A stretch of 64,000 nucleotides of DNA. Source: Paenibacillus sp. W2I17 (GTDB lineage: Bacteria; Bacillota; Bacilli; Paenibacillales; Paenibacillaceae). The stretch's first letter is position 1. Every line of letters starts with the position of its first letter. Positions 1 to 8,667 of this stretch are shown in pieces. The notes beneath the pieces are model-generated. The model saw nothing but the letters and a program-made list of their open reading frames with translations, had not been told where the DNA came from and ran no database searches. The translations under genes were made by a program, and so were the position numbers. The DNA is taken from the NCBI RefSeq assembly GCF_030815985.1, contig NZ_JAUSXM010000001.1:3596001-3660000 (forward strand), written 5' to 3'.

Positions 1-86
1 CCTTGAAATACCAAGGCTTTCTCTCCTGGGAACTTGCATCTTAGATTTGTCACACTGACCGCTTGCGAATTCCCTTCCCCGTTCAT
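1..86 (-). CDS. ykoD: Partial ABC/ECF transporter ATPase, YkoD-like (N-terminus only)
   Basis: This is the first 28 codons of a gene that runs off the left edge. The ATG (86-84) directly follows the TAG of ykoE, so the two are co-transcribed. The visible peptide contains VSVTNLRCKFPGEKALVF, which resembles the strand before the Walker A loop in YkoD-type energizing ATPases of the thiamine/HMP ECF transporter. The Walker motifs lie outside the window. The assignment rests on this short similarity plus position: ykoE-ykoD-ykoC is a common gene order behind a TPP riboswitch. Most likely alternative: another ABC ATPase of the same transporter class. Confidence 0.7.
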   Translation of the reverse strand, partial: MNGEGNSQAVSVTNLRCKFPGEKALVFQ

Positions 87-680
87 CTAATCCAGCGCCT
101 CATAATCTTGTTTGGATACCGGTCTGAGCGAACGCGTTACACCGGTTAGTTCCAATGCTTTGGCGAGATAATAAGCGAACACTCCTGCAATCAAGATGCT
201 TCCAATGAAGCGGAATCCGATAAATAACGTGTAGTTCCAGGCCGAGAGTGAATCAATATACCCGTACTGGTAATCCAGCAAAAGCGAAGCCGCTGCAGCT
301 CCTATGGCTGCAAGACAGGTGACAAACAGATTGGTTTTGCGATACAAAAATGCTGCGAATAATATCTCGGCTCCCAATCCTTGCAACAGACCGTATACAA
401 GTGTGGACATGCCCCATTCACTACCCAGAAAAGCACTTACCGTTGATGCCGCAACTTCGGCAAGAATAGCCACGCCTGGTTTACGAATGATAACAAAAGC
501 AAACGTGCCCGCCATAAACCACATGCCGTAGATCATCTGCTCCGCATGAACGCCAAATGGTTTCATCAAGTCATATGTAGGTCCCCATATCTTGTAAATC
601 ACCCCAAACACTACTGCGATCACGATGGTTACCAGAATATCCGTTAGTTTCAATCGCTTGTTGCCTGCTGTTGTTGCCAT
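87..680 (-). CDS. ykoE: ECF transporter substrate-binding (S) component, YkoE family
   Basis: Predicted integral membrane protein of 197 aa that would bind thiamine or its hydroxymethylpyrimidine (HMP) precursor for an energy-coupling-factor importer with YkoD and YkoC. The start is the ATG at 680, preceded by AAAGGAAGG about 10 nt upstream; an upstream in-frame extension to 734 has no ribosome site. Several hydrophobic segments are visible (ILVTIVIAVVFGVIYKIWG, then FVIIRKPGVAILAEVAAS, then a C-terminal pair). The family's loop-rich, acidic C-terminal tail is present. A TPP riboswitch and a terminator lie upstream on the same strand, which supports thiamine-controlled expression. The ykoD start follows with no gap. 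Confidence 0.88.
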   Translation of the reverse strand: MATTAGNKRLKLTDILVTIVIAVVFGVIYKIWGPTYDLMKPFGVHAEQMIYGMWFMAGTFAFVIIRKPGVAILAEVAASTVSAFLGSEWGMSTLVYGLLQGLGAEILFAAFLYRKTNLFVTCLAAIGAAAASLLLDYQYGYIDSLSAWNYTLFIGFRFIGSILIAGVFAYYLAKALELTGVTRSLRPVSKQDYEALD

Positions 681-842
681 GTTCTCTACGTCCTTCCTTT
701 GTTCCCTGTGGGGGTTGTAAAAGTGTGTGTTCAAAAAGACTGGTTTTCAGTACCAAGAAGATGGGATGAATTCATATTCGATGCTGATGATGCCGTCAGG
801 CATTCTTCGTAATCAAAAGCAGACTTTTTGAACAACCTCTAA

Positions 843-878
843 AAATAAACGAAAAAGCCTCCCCGGTTCCGGGCAGGC
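843..878 (-). terminator. Terminator of the ykoE TPP riboswitch
   Basis: On the minus strand GCCTGCCCGG pairs with CCGGGGAGGC (one mismatch, tight loop), followed by CTTTTTCG. It sits between the TPP aptamer and ykoE, so it is the probable expression platform: with TPP bound, transcription would stop here. Confidence 0.7.
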
Positions 879-1039
879 CTTACGTACAGTGTACAATCCT
901 CACAATGATGTATGGGATGGATGTCGAAAATACGGATATCAACCAGCTCCCCTCCGCCCTGGCAGATACACCACCACAGTTCAAAGAGGTCTGTTGTTCA
1001 TCCACGTTCATTCCCACAATTCACCCTTACATATTGTAA

Positions 1040-1133
1040 TTCCATGTTCTCTACGCTGGCATTACCCAGATCAGATGTACGGTCAGCGGCACAAGGCCAC
1101 TCTCTCAGCCCAACTTCATTGAGCTCCCGGTTC
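1040..1133 (-). promoter_or_regulatory. TPP riboswitch (THI box) upstream of ykoE
   Basis: Read on the minus strand, the conserved THI-box elements appear in order: GGGAGCTC, GGGCTGAGAGAG (the CUGAGA pyrimidine-binding loop), a variable P3 arm, then CTGATCTGGGTAATGCCAGC and GTAGAGAACATGG closing P1. This matches the TPP aptamer consensus closely. It controls the ykoE-ykoD uptake operon, probably through the terminator at 843-878. Between the aptamer and ykoE (681-1039) nothing else was recognised. Confidence 0.92.
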
Positions 1134-1301
1134 ACTTATTTCATTGCTTCTAATGTACATCAGATGGGTATTTGTGGCAATCCCTAGAAAAAGCTTCATT
1201 TGGGGTAACAGGGAAAAGGACATCGGATGGTTCACTTTCCATAATATGCAACATTTAGGTTATGTAGTCCGTCTTAAACATTAGAAGGGAGATTGATAGT
1301 G

Positions 1302-2255
1302 ATGAAAAATTACAACTCTGTTTGGCAGCTTAAAACATGGAAAATGGTCCTTGCCGCTTCGATACTCACCGCAGGCACGGCACCTGCCTTACTCTCATCC
1401 ACTGTGGCGGAAGCCGCAGCAACTAAACCTAAACCGACAGCTTATATTAACAATGTTCAAGCTCAATATGATGTTGTCATACGGCAGGGTATTACGTACG
1501 TGGCATTAACGGAGCTTCAATTCCTCGGCAACTATACGTTTGGTTACAATAACAAAACAAAAGAGATCAGCATTAGCAGTGGCAGCGATAAGTATATCCT
1601 TACACCTAACAGCAAAACAATGAAGAAAAACGGTCAGAATGCGACATTATCCTCCGCGCCGATTCTGGTAAATGGTAAAGCGATGCTTCCGCTCCGTGCC
1701 ATCGGTGAAGCTTTTGGTGCCAAGGTGCAGTGGAATCAGAGTGCCAAGGAAGCCTACATTTACACTACCGATGCTACGATTGTAAAAGAATATAACAGTT
1801 CCGATCTGACTGTGGCGCGTGAAGCCGCACTGCATCTGCCACGCTTCTCTGAACTGGGACAAGCACGTCTGGACATTCGCAACCCTCTGGGTCCGGTGGA
1901 TTCATCCATTGAATACATTTTTGAACAAGGCAAAAAAGATCGTTTCTTCGTTGTTGAGGATAACGATCTGATCAGTTATTATATCTTCAAAAATGGAAGT
2001 GCACTGCTACAATGGCAAGCTAACATCAGCAAAAATGCCGGAACCATCGGTGACCTGTTCTTTATTAAAAACAAAGCCGTCGCTGAAGCAGGGACTCGCC
2101 CTTCCGTAACAGGTCAAACACTCGTATCATTCAAGTACTCTCGCATGCTTGAAGAAACCTCTTTCGAAATCATGAACGAATTGAGCTCTATTGATACCGG
2201 TTCTGTTGTCCCCGAGAAAGGCAAAGTCATCGTTGAAGTTCCGGGAGAGAAGTAA
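1302..2255 (+). CDS. Secreted stalk-domain protein (copper amine oxidase N-terminal-like domain)
   Basis: Predicted exported protein of 317 aa. The ATG at 1302 follows GAAGGGAG at a good distance; the in-frame TTG at 1293 abuts the ribosome site and is unlikely. A signal peptide (KMVLAASILTAGTAPALL, then SSTVAEA-AA) is clear. Residues about 45-150 carry the copper-amine-oxidase N1 or stalk domain: paired segments of the type INNVQAQYDVVIRQGITYVA and GKAMLPLRAIGEAFGAKVQW. These domains mediate surface attachment or spacing in Paenibacillus and have no known catalysis. The C-terminal half has no recognised domain. Monocistronic; a strong hairpin follows at 2314-2363. Confidence 0.85.
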   Translation: MKNYNSVWQLKTWKMVLAASILTAGTAPALLSSTVAEAAATKPKPTAYINNVQAQYDVVIRQGITYVALTELQFLGNYTFGYNNKTKEISISSGSDKYILTPNSKTMKKNGQNATLSSAPILVNGKAMLPLRAIGEAFGAKVQWNQSAKEAYIYTTDATIVKEYNSSDLTVAREAALHLPRFSELGQARLDIRNPLGPVDSSIEYIFEQGKKDRFFVVEDNDLISYYIFKNGSALLQWQANISKNAGTIGDLFFIKNKAVAEAGTRPSVTGQTLVSFKYSRMLEETSFEIMNELSSIDTGSVVPEKGKVIVEVPGEK

Positions 2256-2313
2256 TTTGAGCATCCTCTATAAAACATCGCTCAGCAAAACTATACTATG
2301 ACATCTGCATTAC

Positions 2314-2363
2314 AAAGAGCGCCCTCAAAGTCATTGTGGCAATGACTTTGAGGGCGCTCTTTT
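2314..2363. terminator. Bidirectional terminator between stalk protein and pectate lyase
   Basis: A perfect 22-nt-arm inverted repeat (AAAGAGCGCCCTCAAAGTCA... loop GTGGC) is flanked by A-rich and T-rich sequence. It lies between the convergent genes ending at 2255 (+) and 2437 (-), so it can terminate both. Confidence 0.9.
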
Positions 2364-2436
2364 TGGCGTTATATTTTAACTTCAAATTACAAGCGGAGCT
2401 TAAACTTTTACCAACTCCAGCGATTCAATCTCCTGT

Positions 2437-3105
2437 CTAATATTGCGTGTTCCCAGACTGGCTCGTTTTCCCTGAAGCAAACCCCTTGAACAACGTTGTT
2501 ACTTTGGAATAACGGGTATTCGTAATTTTCCCTTGTGATGTGCTACTGTCTGTACGCAAAATCGAATCTTTCACATTGGAAATATTGGAGCTATCCAGCG
2601 TCATGTTAACCGCGAAGGAAGTTCCACCATTTTGACGAACCAGCTTGCCAATATCGTCTGCACGGAAATTTTTGATGTTAATTGTTCCAGCTGCATTCAT
2701 CTGGAACACTTTATCATAAGCCTTGTACGCTGCCCCACCGGTAATGTTAACCGTTCCGGCAGACTTCAATGTCAGTGCATCCTCGCCCACGTCCTGCCAG
2801 ACCACATTCGATATATTACAGTTTCCATAACAGTGAACACCATCAGCAGCTGGTGATCCAATGTTTACGTTTTTGAGCGTGGCCCCTGCCTCCAGACGGA
2901 AGACTGGCTTCTGATTTTCTGCTTGAGATCCGTCGCCCAGTGTGGAAGGATTGGCTACAAATGTTTTACCTTGACCGTCATAGGTCGTACCCTTTGGAAC
3001 AACAATAGTTGAATTTACAACCGTAGGCGCAGCCGCAGCCGGAACGGCACCAAATATAGAAGCAACCAAACCAGCGGACAGCAACAACGTCAATATTTTT
3101 CTCAT
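2437..3105 (-). CDS. Secreted pectate lyase, polysaccharide lyase family 3
   Basis: Predicted extracellular enzyme of 222 aa that cleaves polygalacturonate by calcium-dependent beta-elimination. A signal peptide ([20 protein letters not shown] followed by VPAAAA) ends near residue 25. The mature part matches PL3 lyases in size (about 197 aa) and in signature stretches such as [39 protein letters not shown] and GEDALTLK. These form rungs of the small right-handed beta-helix, and their Asp, Glu and Lys residues include the expected calcium and catalytic positions. GGGAGG lies 8 nt before the ATG. The 5' leader can fold over this ribosome site (see 3113-3229). The shared terminator at 2314-2363 lies downstream. 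Confidence 0.92.
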   Translation of the reverse strand: MRKILTLLLSAGLVASIFGAVPAAAAPTVVNSTIVVPKGTTYDGQGKTFVANPSTLGDGSQAENQKPVFRLEAGATLKNVNIGSPAADGVHCYGNCNISNVVWQDVGEDALTLKSAGTVNITGGAAYKAYDKVFQMNAAGTINIKNFRADDIGKLVRQNGGTSFAVNMTLDSSNISNVKDSILRTDSSTSQGKITNTRYSKVTTLFKGFASGKTSQSGNTQY

Positions 3106-3112
3106 AACTTTA

Positions 3113-3229
3113 TTCCTCCCTTATTCTCTCGTTATTTGGTATTGTACAAGCCTGAGCTTGTCCTGGAAGATCGTCAGAGGTGCACCTCTGTCCGACCTAC
3201 AACCTAATCCTACCAAATAAGGGAGGAAA
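3113..3229 (-). promoter_or_regulatory. Leader structure able to sequester the pectate lyase ribosome site
   Basis: On the minus strand TTCCTCCCTTATT (3229-3217) is the exact reverse complement of AATAAGGGAGGAA (3125-3113), which contains the pectate lyase Shine-Dalgarno sequence. The pairing extends through TGGTA/TACCA if 11 nt are looped out. Between the arms lies a perfect 16-bp palindrome, CAGAGGTGCACCTCTG (3175-3190). If transcription starts upstream of 3229, the mRNA could mask its own ribosome site. No clear promoter was identified, so function is inference. Confidence 0.5.
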
Positions 3230-3368
3230 CTAGAATAATCATTAGATCACGTTTGTATTTTCCAGCATAGAGCCTGATGTTTCAGCATGCTTTGAGGTAT
3301 CATGTCTACTTGTTATGTACCGATATCAACTTCGGATATGCTCTATTTAAGCCACCAAAAGTTTCCGA

Positions 3369-3409
3369 CAAAAAAAGAAACCCTTAGTCTTTTTATAGAC
3401 AGGGTTTCT
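3369..3409 (-). terminator. Terminator of the large SLH protein gene
   Basis: On the minus strand GAAACCCT and AGGGTTTC form a stem (inner GTC/GAC pair as well), followed by a run of seven T. It lies 36 nt past the stop codon of the gene at 3445-6279. Confidence 0.85.
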
Positions 3410-3444
3410 GCATGATACATTTAAAACTAATCTAAGTACTCTAT

Positions 3445-6279
3445 TTATTCTAGAGTTTCCAATTCATCTTCGTTAATTTCATCCGATGGTTGAAGTGAAG
3501 TGAGTGGATCAACATTGGTAAATTCATTTACTGTTTCATAAGTAACCACACCCTCTTCAGAAACGATCATTCTGAGAATGACCCAGTATCTTTCATTACC
3601 ACTGGCATCTGCTACAGTATACGTTGCACTTGGAGTGGCTACAGCACCATGGAACACGTCAATTTTGGCACCAGATTTCTTGATTGTGCTTGATCCCGAA
3701 AAATGATGAACATAGAATGTGTACGTTCCAGGAAGTAAATGACGAATGGTTGTCGTTTCAGGTCCGTAAGACGTTACATCATCCAAATCCAAATCAACCA
3801 TAAGTTCGCCATTATTATAATATTGTTTATCAGAGTAGTACGTATGGAACATTCCCTCATCACCTGCTGGACCTACGAGGTGTGAATCCAGATCCACTGG
3901 ATCTTTACCCCAAGTTAACACGAAGCGTGTTTCATCTTGTGTAGGTATTTCAATAGCAGTTTGATTCTCACGTTTATTCTCCACATTTACTGCCGAGACA
4001 CCAATGAGATAAGTTGTAATATATTTTGTATCTCCACCTCCAAGTTCACCTGTGTAGATGCCTGGGGGAAGATTGATATAGTAGTTTCCTTGAGTATTCG
4101 TTTTGACAGTACCAACAATTTCACCTGTTTTGTTGTCCAGGCCTTTTCTAAACGAAATACTTAAATCTGCAACCGGTGCTCCAGCTACATCCTTGATGTG
4201 ACCACCGAATCCTGTAAGTTTGATTGCACCACTTTGGCTTCCTGCAAAATGTGTTTTATTAACATCTGACTCCACAGTGATGTACAATGTGGCACCATAG
4301 CTATCAATAGCATCAAAAGTAAATTCACCATTGCGGTACTGCAAGTTATTCAATTGTTGTTCCGCCCCATCAAAATAGGCACGAACTAGGAAATCATTTA
4401 CAGTCAGATCAGAAGGTTCCAAATCCTCAGAAAAATTCAACTTTGCACTTCCATTTGTAACTTGAATCCCTTTGAGTGTCGGATAGACTGTTCCTTCGTT
4501 ATAGACTGCAACGGTTACCGGAACATTGATTTCGAAATCTCCATATTTGGCTTTTACCACTGTCGTACCATTGCCTTTAGCTTGAATCTTGCCTGAGTCA
4601 ACAACGGCAATGGTGCTATCCTCGACATTCCATTCTGCAATTGAAGTGATATCTTTGATCGCTGAGGTAGCGATACCCGTGAATACGATCTGACGGGTCG
4701 AATCAATTGCTGAAAACTCTGTTTCTTGAGGTGTATAAACTATACTAGTCACTGTAGGATCTACCTCAATAGCTGGGGGTTGATTAAGTTGACTAAAATC
4801 AATACCTTCTACATTGACCAGAGCTGAAGATAATGTTCCCGCTCCAGAAAACTGTACGATTGCATTTAATATAGCCCGATTCACTACAGCACCATGGTTA
4901 ATTTTAAACACTGTGTTCAATGCTTCTTGGAACACTTCGAGATTTCCAATGGTGGAATTATCTCCGAACTCCACTGAAACCTGTTCTGCGTGAACCATAA
5001 CAGAGTCGAAGCTTCCACTGAGCACTACCGAAGAATTATGGGGAATCGACTCTGCTATTTCAATCGATCCGACATCACCCGTGGAGACATTTTGTACGAT
5101 TGCACCAGATCTAATCTCAATCTGCTGAACATCACTTCCACCTTCAAGGACCAAACGAATACTGCCATCCGCTTTGTCAACAATCACTGTTGCAAGAACT
5201 GAGTCCACTGCATGAATACTATTTGGTCCTCCGCCTTGAATCTCAGTAGTTCCCGTGACACTAACATTATCAAGAGTCACGTCACCATTTCCTACGGACT
5301 CAAGTATCTTCAGCTTACCATTTATTTTGGTGTTTTTTAGAACAACACCTTGGGAACTAATAGTTATATTTCCAGTTACATTACCAAGAGTATATGTACC
5401 TGGAGCAGAGAGATTATTACTAGGGGCTTGTTCCCCGCCTCCACTATTTCCACCATTGTTACTTCCGTTCCCTTTATCTCCGGAGCTGCTACCGCTATTT
5501 CCCTTACTGTTACCTTCAGAAGGTTTTGCTGTTTCAGGTTTTGCTTCATTTGAATCTTCAGTATCAATCTCTGTCTTGGCAGGAGCCATGTAACTATCAT
5601 ATGTAGACTTATTTATCACAAACTCATATGCAAGTCTCGCTAGCGCCTGTCGATCTGCTATGCCTGATGGATTAAATTTTACTGTTCCATCTTTTTGGAC
5701 TAATCCTTTGATAAAACCAGATTGATAGGCTAGTGTTACAGAATCTTTCGCCCAGTTGGATACTTGACCCAAATCTGAGAGTTGTGGTTTGGATGTTTGA
5801 CTCGTTAGATCTTGATTGTCCCAACCAAAGGCTCTAACAAAAAATACAGCCAACTCTTCTCTTGTCACATTTTTATTAGGCGAGAAGCTATCTTTGGAGG
5901 TACCTTGAGCAATTCCAGATTTGACAAGTGCACCTACATATCCGGCATACCACTGATCTTCCTTTACATCTCTGAATTGACTTGCTTCGACATTATCAGG
6001 CTTTAAATTAAGCGCACCGACCATAATTTTTGCTAATTGAGCTCGTGTTACCGAATCGGAAGGTTTAAATGTCCCATCAGTAAATCCTGTGAGTATTCCT
6101 TGTTCTACTAATTTGGTTATTTCTGTTTTGGCATACGAATTATCAATATCAGTAAAAGAAGTTTTAGATGTAGCCACTTCTGCCGATACAGATAAATTGA
6201 TAGATAACATAGAAACAATCAGAGACGTAGAAAGCATTAACGATAGTTTGTGATTAAACTTTTTCCATTTTGAATTCAA
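3445..6279 (-). CDS. Large S-layer homology domain surface protein with C-terminal DUF2135/YfaP-like domain
   Basis: Predicted cell-wall-bound protein of about 944 aa. I chose the TTG at 6279 as start: it follows GAGGAG by 12 nt and begins directly with a signal peptide (KLSLMLSTSLIVSMLSINLS, VSAEV). The ATG at 6390 gives 37 more residues but has no ribosome site. Domains in order: three SLH repeats (about 40-230; e.g. FTDGTFKPSDSVTRAQLAKI), which bind pyruvylated secondary wall polymer; a Gly/Ser/Asn linker (about 255-290); a beta-helix-like repeat region (about 295-510); a BIG2-like fold around 520-600; a carboxypeptidase-regulatory-like segment (GEIVGTVKTNTQGNYYINLP); and a C-terminal domain with FVLTWGKDPVDLDSHLVGPA typical of YfaP/DUF2135 proteins. 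Ligand unknown. Monocistronic. Confidence 0.85.
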   Translation of the reverse strand: MNSKWKKFNHKLSLMLSTSLIVSMLSINLSVSAEVATSKTSFTDIDNSYAKTEITKLVEQGILTGFTDGTFKPSDSVTRAQLAKIMVGALNLKPDNVEASQFRDVKEDQWYAGYVGALVKSGIAQGTSKDSFSPNKNVTREELAVFFVRAFGWDNQDLTSQTSKPQLSDLGQVSNWAKDSVTLAYQSGFIKGLVQKDGTVKFNPSGIADRQALARLAYEFVINKSTYDSYMAPAKTEIDTEDSNEAKPETAKPSEGNSKGNSGSSSGDKGNGSNNGGNSGGGEQAPSNNLSAPGTYTLGNVTGNITISSQGVVLKNTKINGKLKILESVGNGDVTLDNVSVTGTTEIQGGGPNSIHAVDSVLATVIVDKADGSIRLVLEGGSDVQQIEIRSGAIVQNVSTGDVGSIEIAESIPHNSSVVLSGSFDSVMVHAEQVSVEFGDNSTIGNLEVFQEALNTVFKINHGAVVNRAILNAIVQFSGAGTLSSALVNVEGIDFSQLNQPPAIEVDPTVTSIVYTPQETEFSAIDSTRQIVFTGIATSAIKDITSIAEWNVEDSTIAVVDSGKIQAKGNGTTVVKAKYGDFEINVPVTVAVYNEGTVYPTLKGIQVTNGSAKLNFSEDLEPSDLTVNDFLVRAYFDGAEQQLNNLQYRNGEFTFDAIDSYGATLYITVESDVNKTHFAGSQSGAIKLTGFGGHIKDVAGAPVADLSISFRKGLDNKTGEIVGTVKTNTQGNYYINLPPGIYTGELGGGDTKYITTYLIGVSAVNVENKRENQTAIEIPTQDETRFVLTWGKDPVDLDSHLVGPAGDEGMFHTYYSDKQYYNNGELMVDLDLDDVTSYGPETTTIRHLLPGTYTFYVHHFSGSSTIKKSGAKIDVFHGAVATPSATYTVADASGNERYWVILRMIVSEEGVVTYETVNEFTNVDPLTSLQPSDEINEDELETLE

Positions 6280-6483
6280 AACTAAAACACACTCCTCAGT
6301 AGGCTTCTGGTTGGTAAATCCACTAATATATGAATCTTTAGAACTAATACACCTCCTAATCAATAGGATAATAATACCATGCAAATTCATAAAAACAAGA
6401 TTAATAAACTATGATTTTACAAAAAAGTTGTTATCCTGAATTGATTTCAATTCTTATTATCTAAATAATTTCGCAATAAAGAC

Positions 6484-6527
6484 AAAACGAACCTACCGAA
6501 ACAAATATTTTCGGTAGGTTCGTTTTT
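6484..6527. terminator. Bidirectional terminator after the radical SAM gene
   Basis: A perfect stem AAAACGAACCTACCGAAA / TTTCGGTAGGTTCGTTTT surrounds a short AT loop. It lies 18 nt downstream of the radical SAM stop codon (minus strand). The interval 6280-6483 holds only the SLH gene leader; nothing else was recognised. Confidence 0.85.
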
Positions 6528-6544
6528 AAGTAAATTTATATATT

Positions 6545-7420
6545 CTAGGCTCCAAATCTCTGACGATAACCGCACTTTCGACACAACTCTTCCACAGCTT
6601 CGCGCTTGGAGAAGCCATATACCAGATTGTTCGCTCGCTCACCCTCAATAATCTCCGAGAATGACTTCTCGTGCACGTTACCCAGGTTAATCACACCCTC
6701 GCCATCGAGACAGCATGGAACCACCGTTCCATCTACAAGCACAGCTGCCTGACTACGCAATGCATGGCAGAAGCCTTTGCCGTCATCTTCAGGTGCATCC
6801 AGACTTGGCCACTGGAACTCATGGTCCTGATTCAGGTATACATTCGGGGCAATTTTGACCCCGCTGCCTGGAACTACTTTTTCCTCAATGCGGAAATCCA
6901 GATTGAACTCACGTTCCAATACTTCAAGGGTCTCCCGATTTCGATTCATCTGAGCATTTGTGAAGTTATCCTGCGTCAGATTCCAAAGTCGGAATGAGAT
7001 GATGACATTGTGCTTAACGGCCTCGTGTACAAAGGACAAAATATGACGCAGGTATCCGTCACGGTCTGTTGAACCTTCATGCCCATCGAAGCTGTGCAGG
7101 GAGAAATTCATCTGCCGCAGCGCCGGTTTGCCAAGCAATTTATGCTGAGTCTTGGGCAATAGTGTACCATTCGTTGTAATGTTCACCTTGAGTCCCTTCT
7201 CATGTGCGGAATCGAGCAACAGATCTATTTTGGGATGCAACAAGGGTTCGCCTTTGACATGTAGATAAATATGATTGGTGTGTGGTTTAACTTGTTCCAG
7301 TATATTGTTGAAGACTTCAGGGTCAATGAATCCTTTGGCACGCTGCGTCTGAGGACAGAAGCTGCACGCCAGATTACAGATACTTGTGATCTCAATATAT
7401 ACTTTTTTGAACGTTTTCAA
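6545..7420 (-). CDS. Radical SAM/SPASM domain protein of unknown substrate
   Basis: Cytoplasmic iron-sulfur enzyme of 291 aa. The radical SAM CxxxCxxC motif is at the N-terminus (EITSICNLACSFCPQ), followed by the GEPLLHP-type glycine-rich segment (KGEPLLHPKI) and NITTNGTLL. A C-terminal SPASM-like cysteine set is visible (CHAL, VVPCCLDGEG, LCRKCGYRQ), which would bind an auxiliary cluster. The start is a TTG at 7420 with GGGGA 6 nt upstream; an in-frame stop just upstream leaves no longer choice. The gene stands alone, with no precursor peptide, transporter or partner enzyme next to it, so its substrate cannot be inferred. It lies between the SLH gene and the thi operon. Confidence 0.85.
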   Translation of the reverse strand: MKTFKKVYIEITSICNLACSFCPQTQRAKGFIDPEVFNNILEQVKPHTNHIYLHVKGEPLLHPKIDLLLDSAHEKGLKVNITTNGTLLPKTQHKLLGKPALRQMNFSLHSFDGHEGSTDRDGYLRHILSFVHEAVKHNVIISFRLWNLTQDNFTNAQMNRNRETLEVLEREFNLDFRIEEKVVPGSGVKIAPNVYLNQDHEFQWPSLDAPEDDGKGFCHALRSQAAVLVDGTVVPCCLDGEGVINLGNVHEKSFSEIIEGERANNLVYGFSKREAVEELCRKCGYRQRFGA

Positions 7421-7642
7421 CTCGGGTCCCCATTCTGCCTAGGAGGGAGAACAATCCCACCTGCATTTTGTGATCCGGCCTATACGGGCCATCCCTATTA
7501 TATCGGGTTCATGAGCCGAGGTAAATTGTTCAGTTGTTCGGGTCTAACTCCAAGTTCATCTCAAGAATTCTATTATACTGCCTCTTTACAGTTCAGGTTC
7601 GAGTGATATATGCTGAACACATAACTGCATATCTTGAACTTT

Positions 7643-7732
7643 TGCACTAGGGGAGCCTTGCGGCTGAGACGAATATGACTATTCGGACCCTTTGAACCTG
7701 ATCTGGATCATACCAGCGGAGGGAAGTGGAGC
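7643..7732 (+). promoter_or_regulatory. TPP riboswitch upstream of the thi operon
   Basis: The THI-box elements are clear: GGGGAGCCTTGCGGCTGAGA, a variable P3 arm (GAATATGACTATTC), then ACCTGATCTGGATCATACCA and GCGGAGGGAAG. It lies 170 nt before thiZ and is followed by a terminator at 7795-7834. Confidence 0.95.
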
Positions 7733-7794
7733 GGCCTTTTAGTAAGCGGAATTCTTTCATGTATATGTGAAGATAAATTGCGGATCTAACTTAC

Positions 7795-7834
7795 AGACCC
7801 ACTCATTTCTCCGGAAATGGGTGGGTCTTTTTTT
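7795..7834 (+). terminator. Riboswitch-controlled terminator of the thi operon
   Basis: AGACCCACTCATTTC pairs with GAAATGGGTGGGTCT (one mismatch), followed by eight T. It lies between the TPP aptamer and thiZ, the usual expression platform for TPP-dependent premature termination. Confidence 0.9.
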
Positions 7835-7902
7835 GTTCCTTTTGCAGAGTATAGGATGCCATTGTTATTGCAGCAGTCTGACATCAAGGGGGTGAGGATC
7901 AG

Positions 7903-8667
7903 ATGAATAACCATGTAACCATTCACAACATAAGCTTTGCTTTTCCCGAAAAAAGGGATTTCCCCGTGCTCTCCAATGTGTCGCTTCAGGTTCAACAAGG
8001 AGAATTTGTCTCGCTCATCGGCTCCAGCGGATCAGGTAAAAGCACGCTCTTCAAGCTGCTCGCAGGCTTGCATGAGCCAACCGTTGGCACCATCGATATA
8101 GCTGATGTACCGCAAGGGCAACGGCTCGGACGAGTCGCTTATATGCCGCAGAAAGATCTGCTGTTATCCTGGCGAACCGTCATGGAGAACTGCATGCTGC
8201 CTGCCGAGTTGGCACCAGGCCGACAGGACAAGGACAAGTTACGGGCCAACATCCTAGCTGGGTTGGCAAGGTTCGGCCTGTCGGGTTATGAACAGGCCTA
8301 TCCAGATGAGTTATCCGGCGGAATGCGACAGCGGGTGGCATTGCTACGTACCTTGCTTACAGGCGGGCAGCTCATGTTGCTGGATGAACCCTTCGGTGCA
8401 CTCGACGCCTTAACCAAACGAGAAATGCATCGCTGGTTGCTGGAGCTGTGGGAGGACTTTGGACAAACCGTGCTGTTCATTACCCATGACATCGAGGAAG
8501 CCCTGCTGTTAAGTGACCGTATCATTCTGTTAACTCCAGGGGGGCAAGGTCAGCAGTTGCGGGAGATAACGGTTCCTTTACCACACCCAAGGCATTCGGA
8601 CATGATCTACGAACCGGCTCTCGTGCAGATGAGGCAACAACTGGAGGAACAATTACATGCAAAATGA
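7903..8667 (+). CDS. thiZ: ABC transporter ATP-binding protein for a thiamine pyrimidine precursor
   Basis: Cytoplasmic ATPase of 254 aa that powers uptake of a thiamine pyrimidine precursor; in Bacillus the homologous ThiXYZ carries formylaminopyrimidine. Walker A GSSGSGKST lies near residues 38-46, the signature LSGGMRQRVALLR near 140, Walker B LMLLDEPFGALD near 160 and the switch His in FITHD near 193. The order and spacing match the nitrate/taurine/HMP subfamily. AAGGGGGTGAGG precedes the ATG. It is the first gene of a six-gene operon behind a TPP riboswitch and overlaps thiX by 11 nt. The substrate is inferred from context, not from the protein alone. Confidence 0.88.
   Translation: MNNHVTIHNISFAFPEKRDFPVLSNVSLQVQQGEFVSLIGSSGSGKSTLFKLLAGLHEPTVGTIDIADVPQGQRLGRVAYMPQKDLLLSWRTVMENCMLPAELAPGRQDKDKLRANILAGLARFGLSGYEQAYPDELSGGMRQRVALLRTLLTGGQLMLLDEPFGALDALTKREMHRWLLELWEDFGQTVLFITHDIEEALLLSDRIILLTPGGQGQQLREITVPLPHPRHSDMIYEPALVQMRQQLEEQLHAK

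Noticed and set aside
889..1187. Plus-strand ORFs of 77 and 91 aa
   Set aside because: They are antisense to the TPP riboswitch and leader of ykoE.
7440..7617. Plus-strand 111-aa ORF 7271-7606 and hairpins before the thi riboswitch
   Set aside because: The ORF is mostly antisense to the radical SAM gene; the remainder is the leader region of the thi operon.
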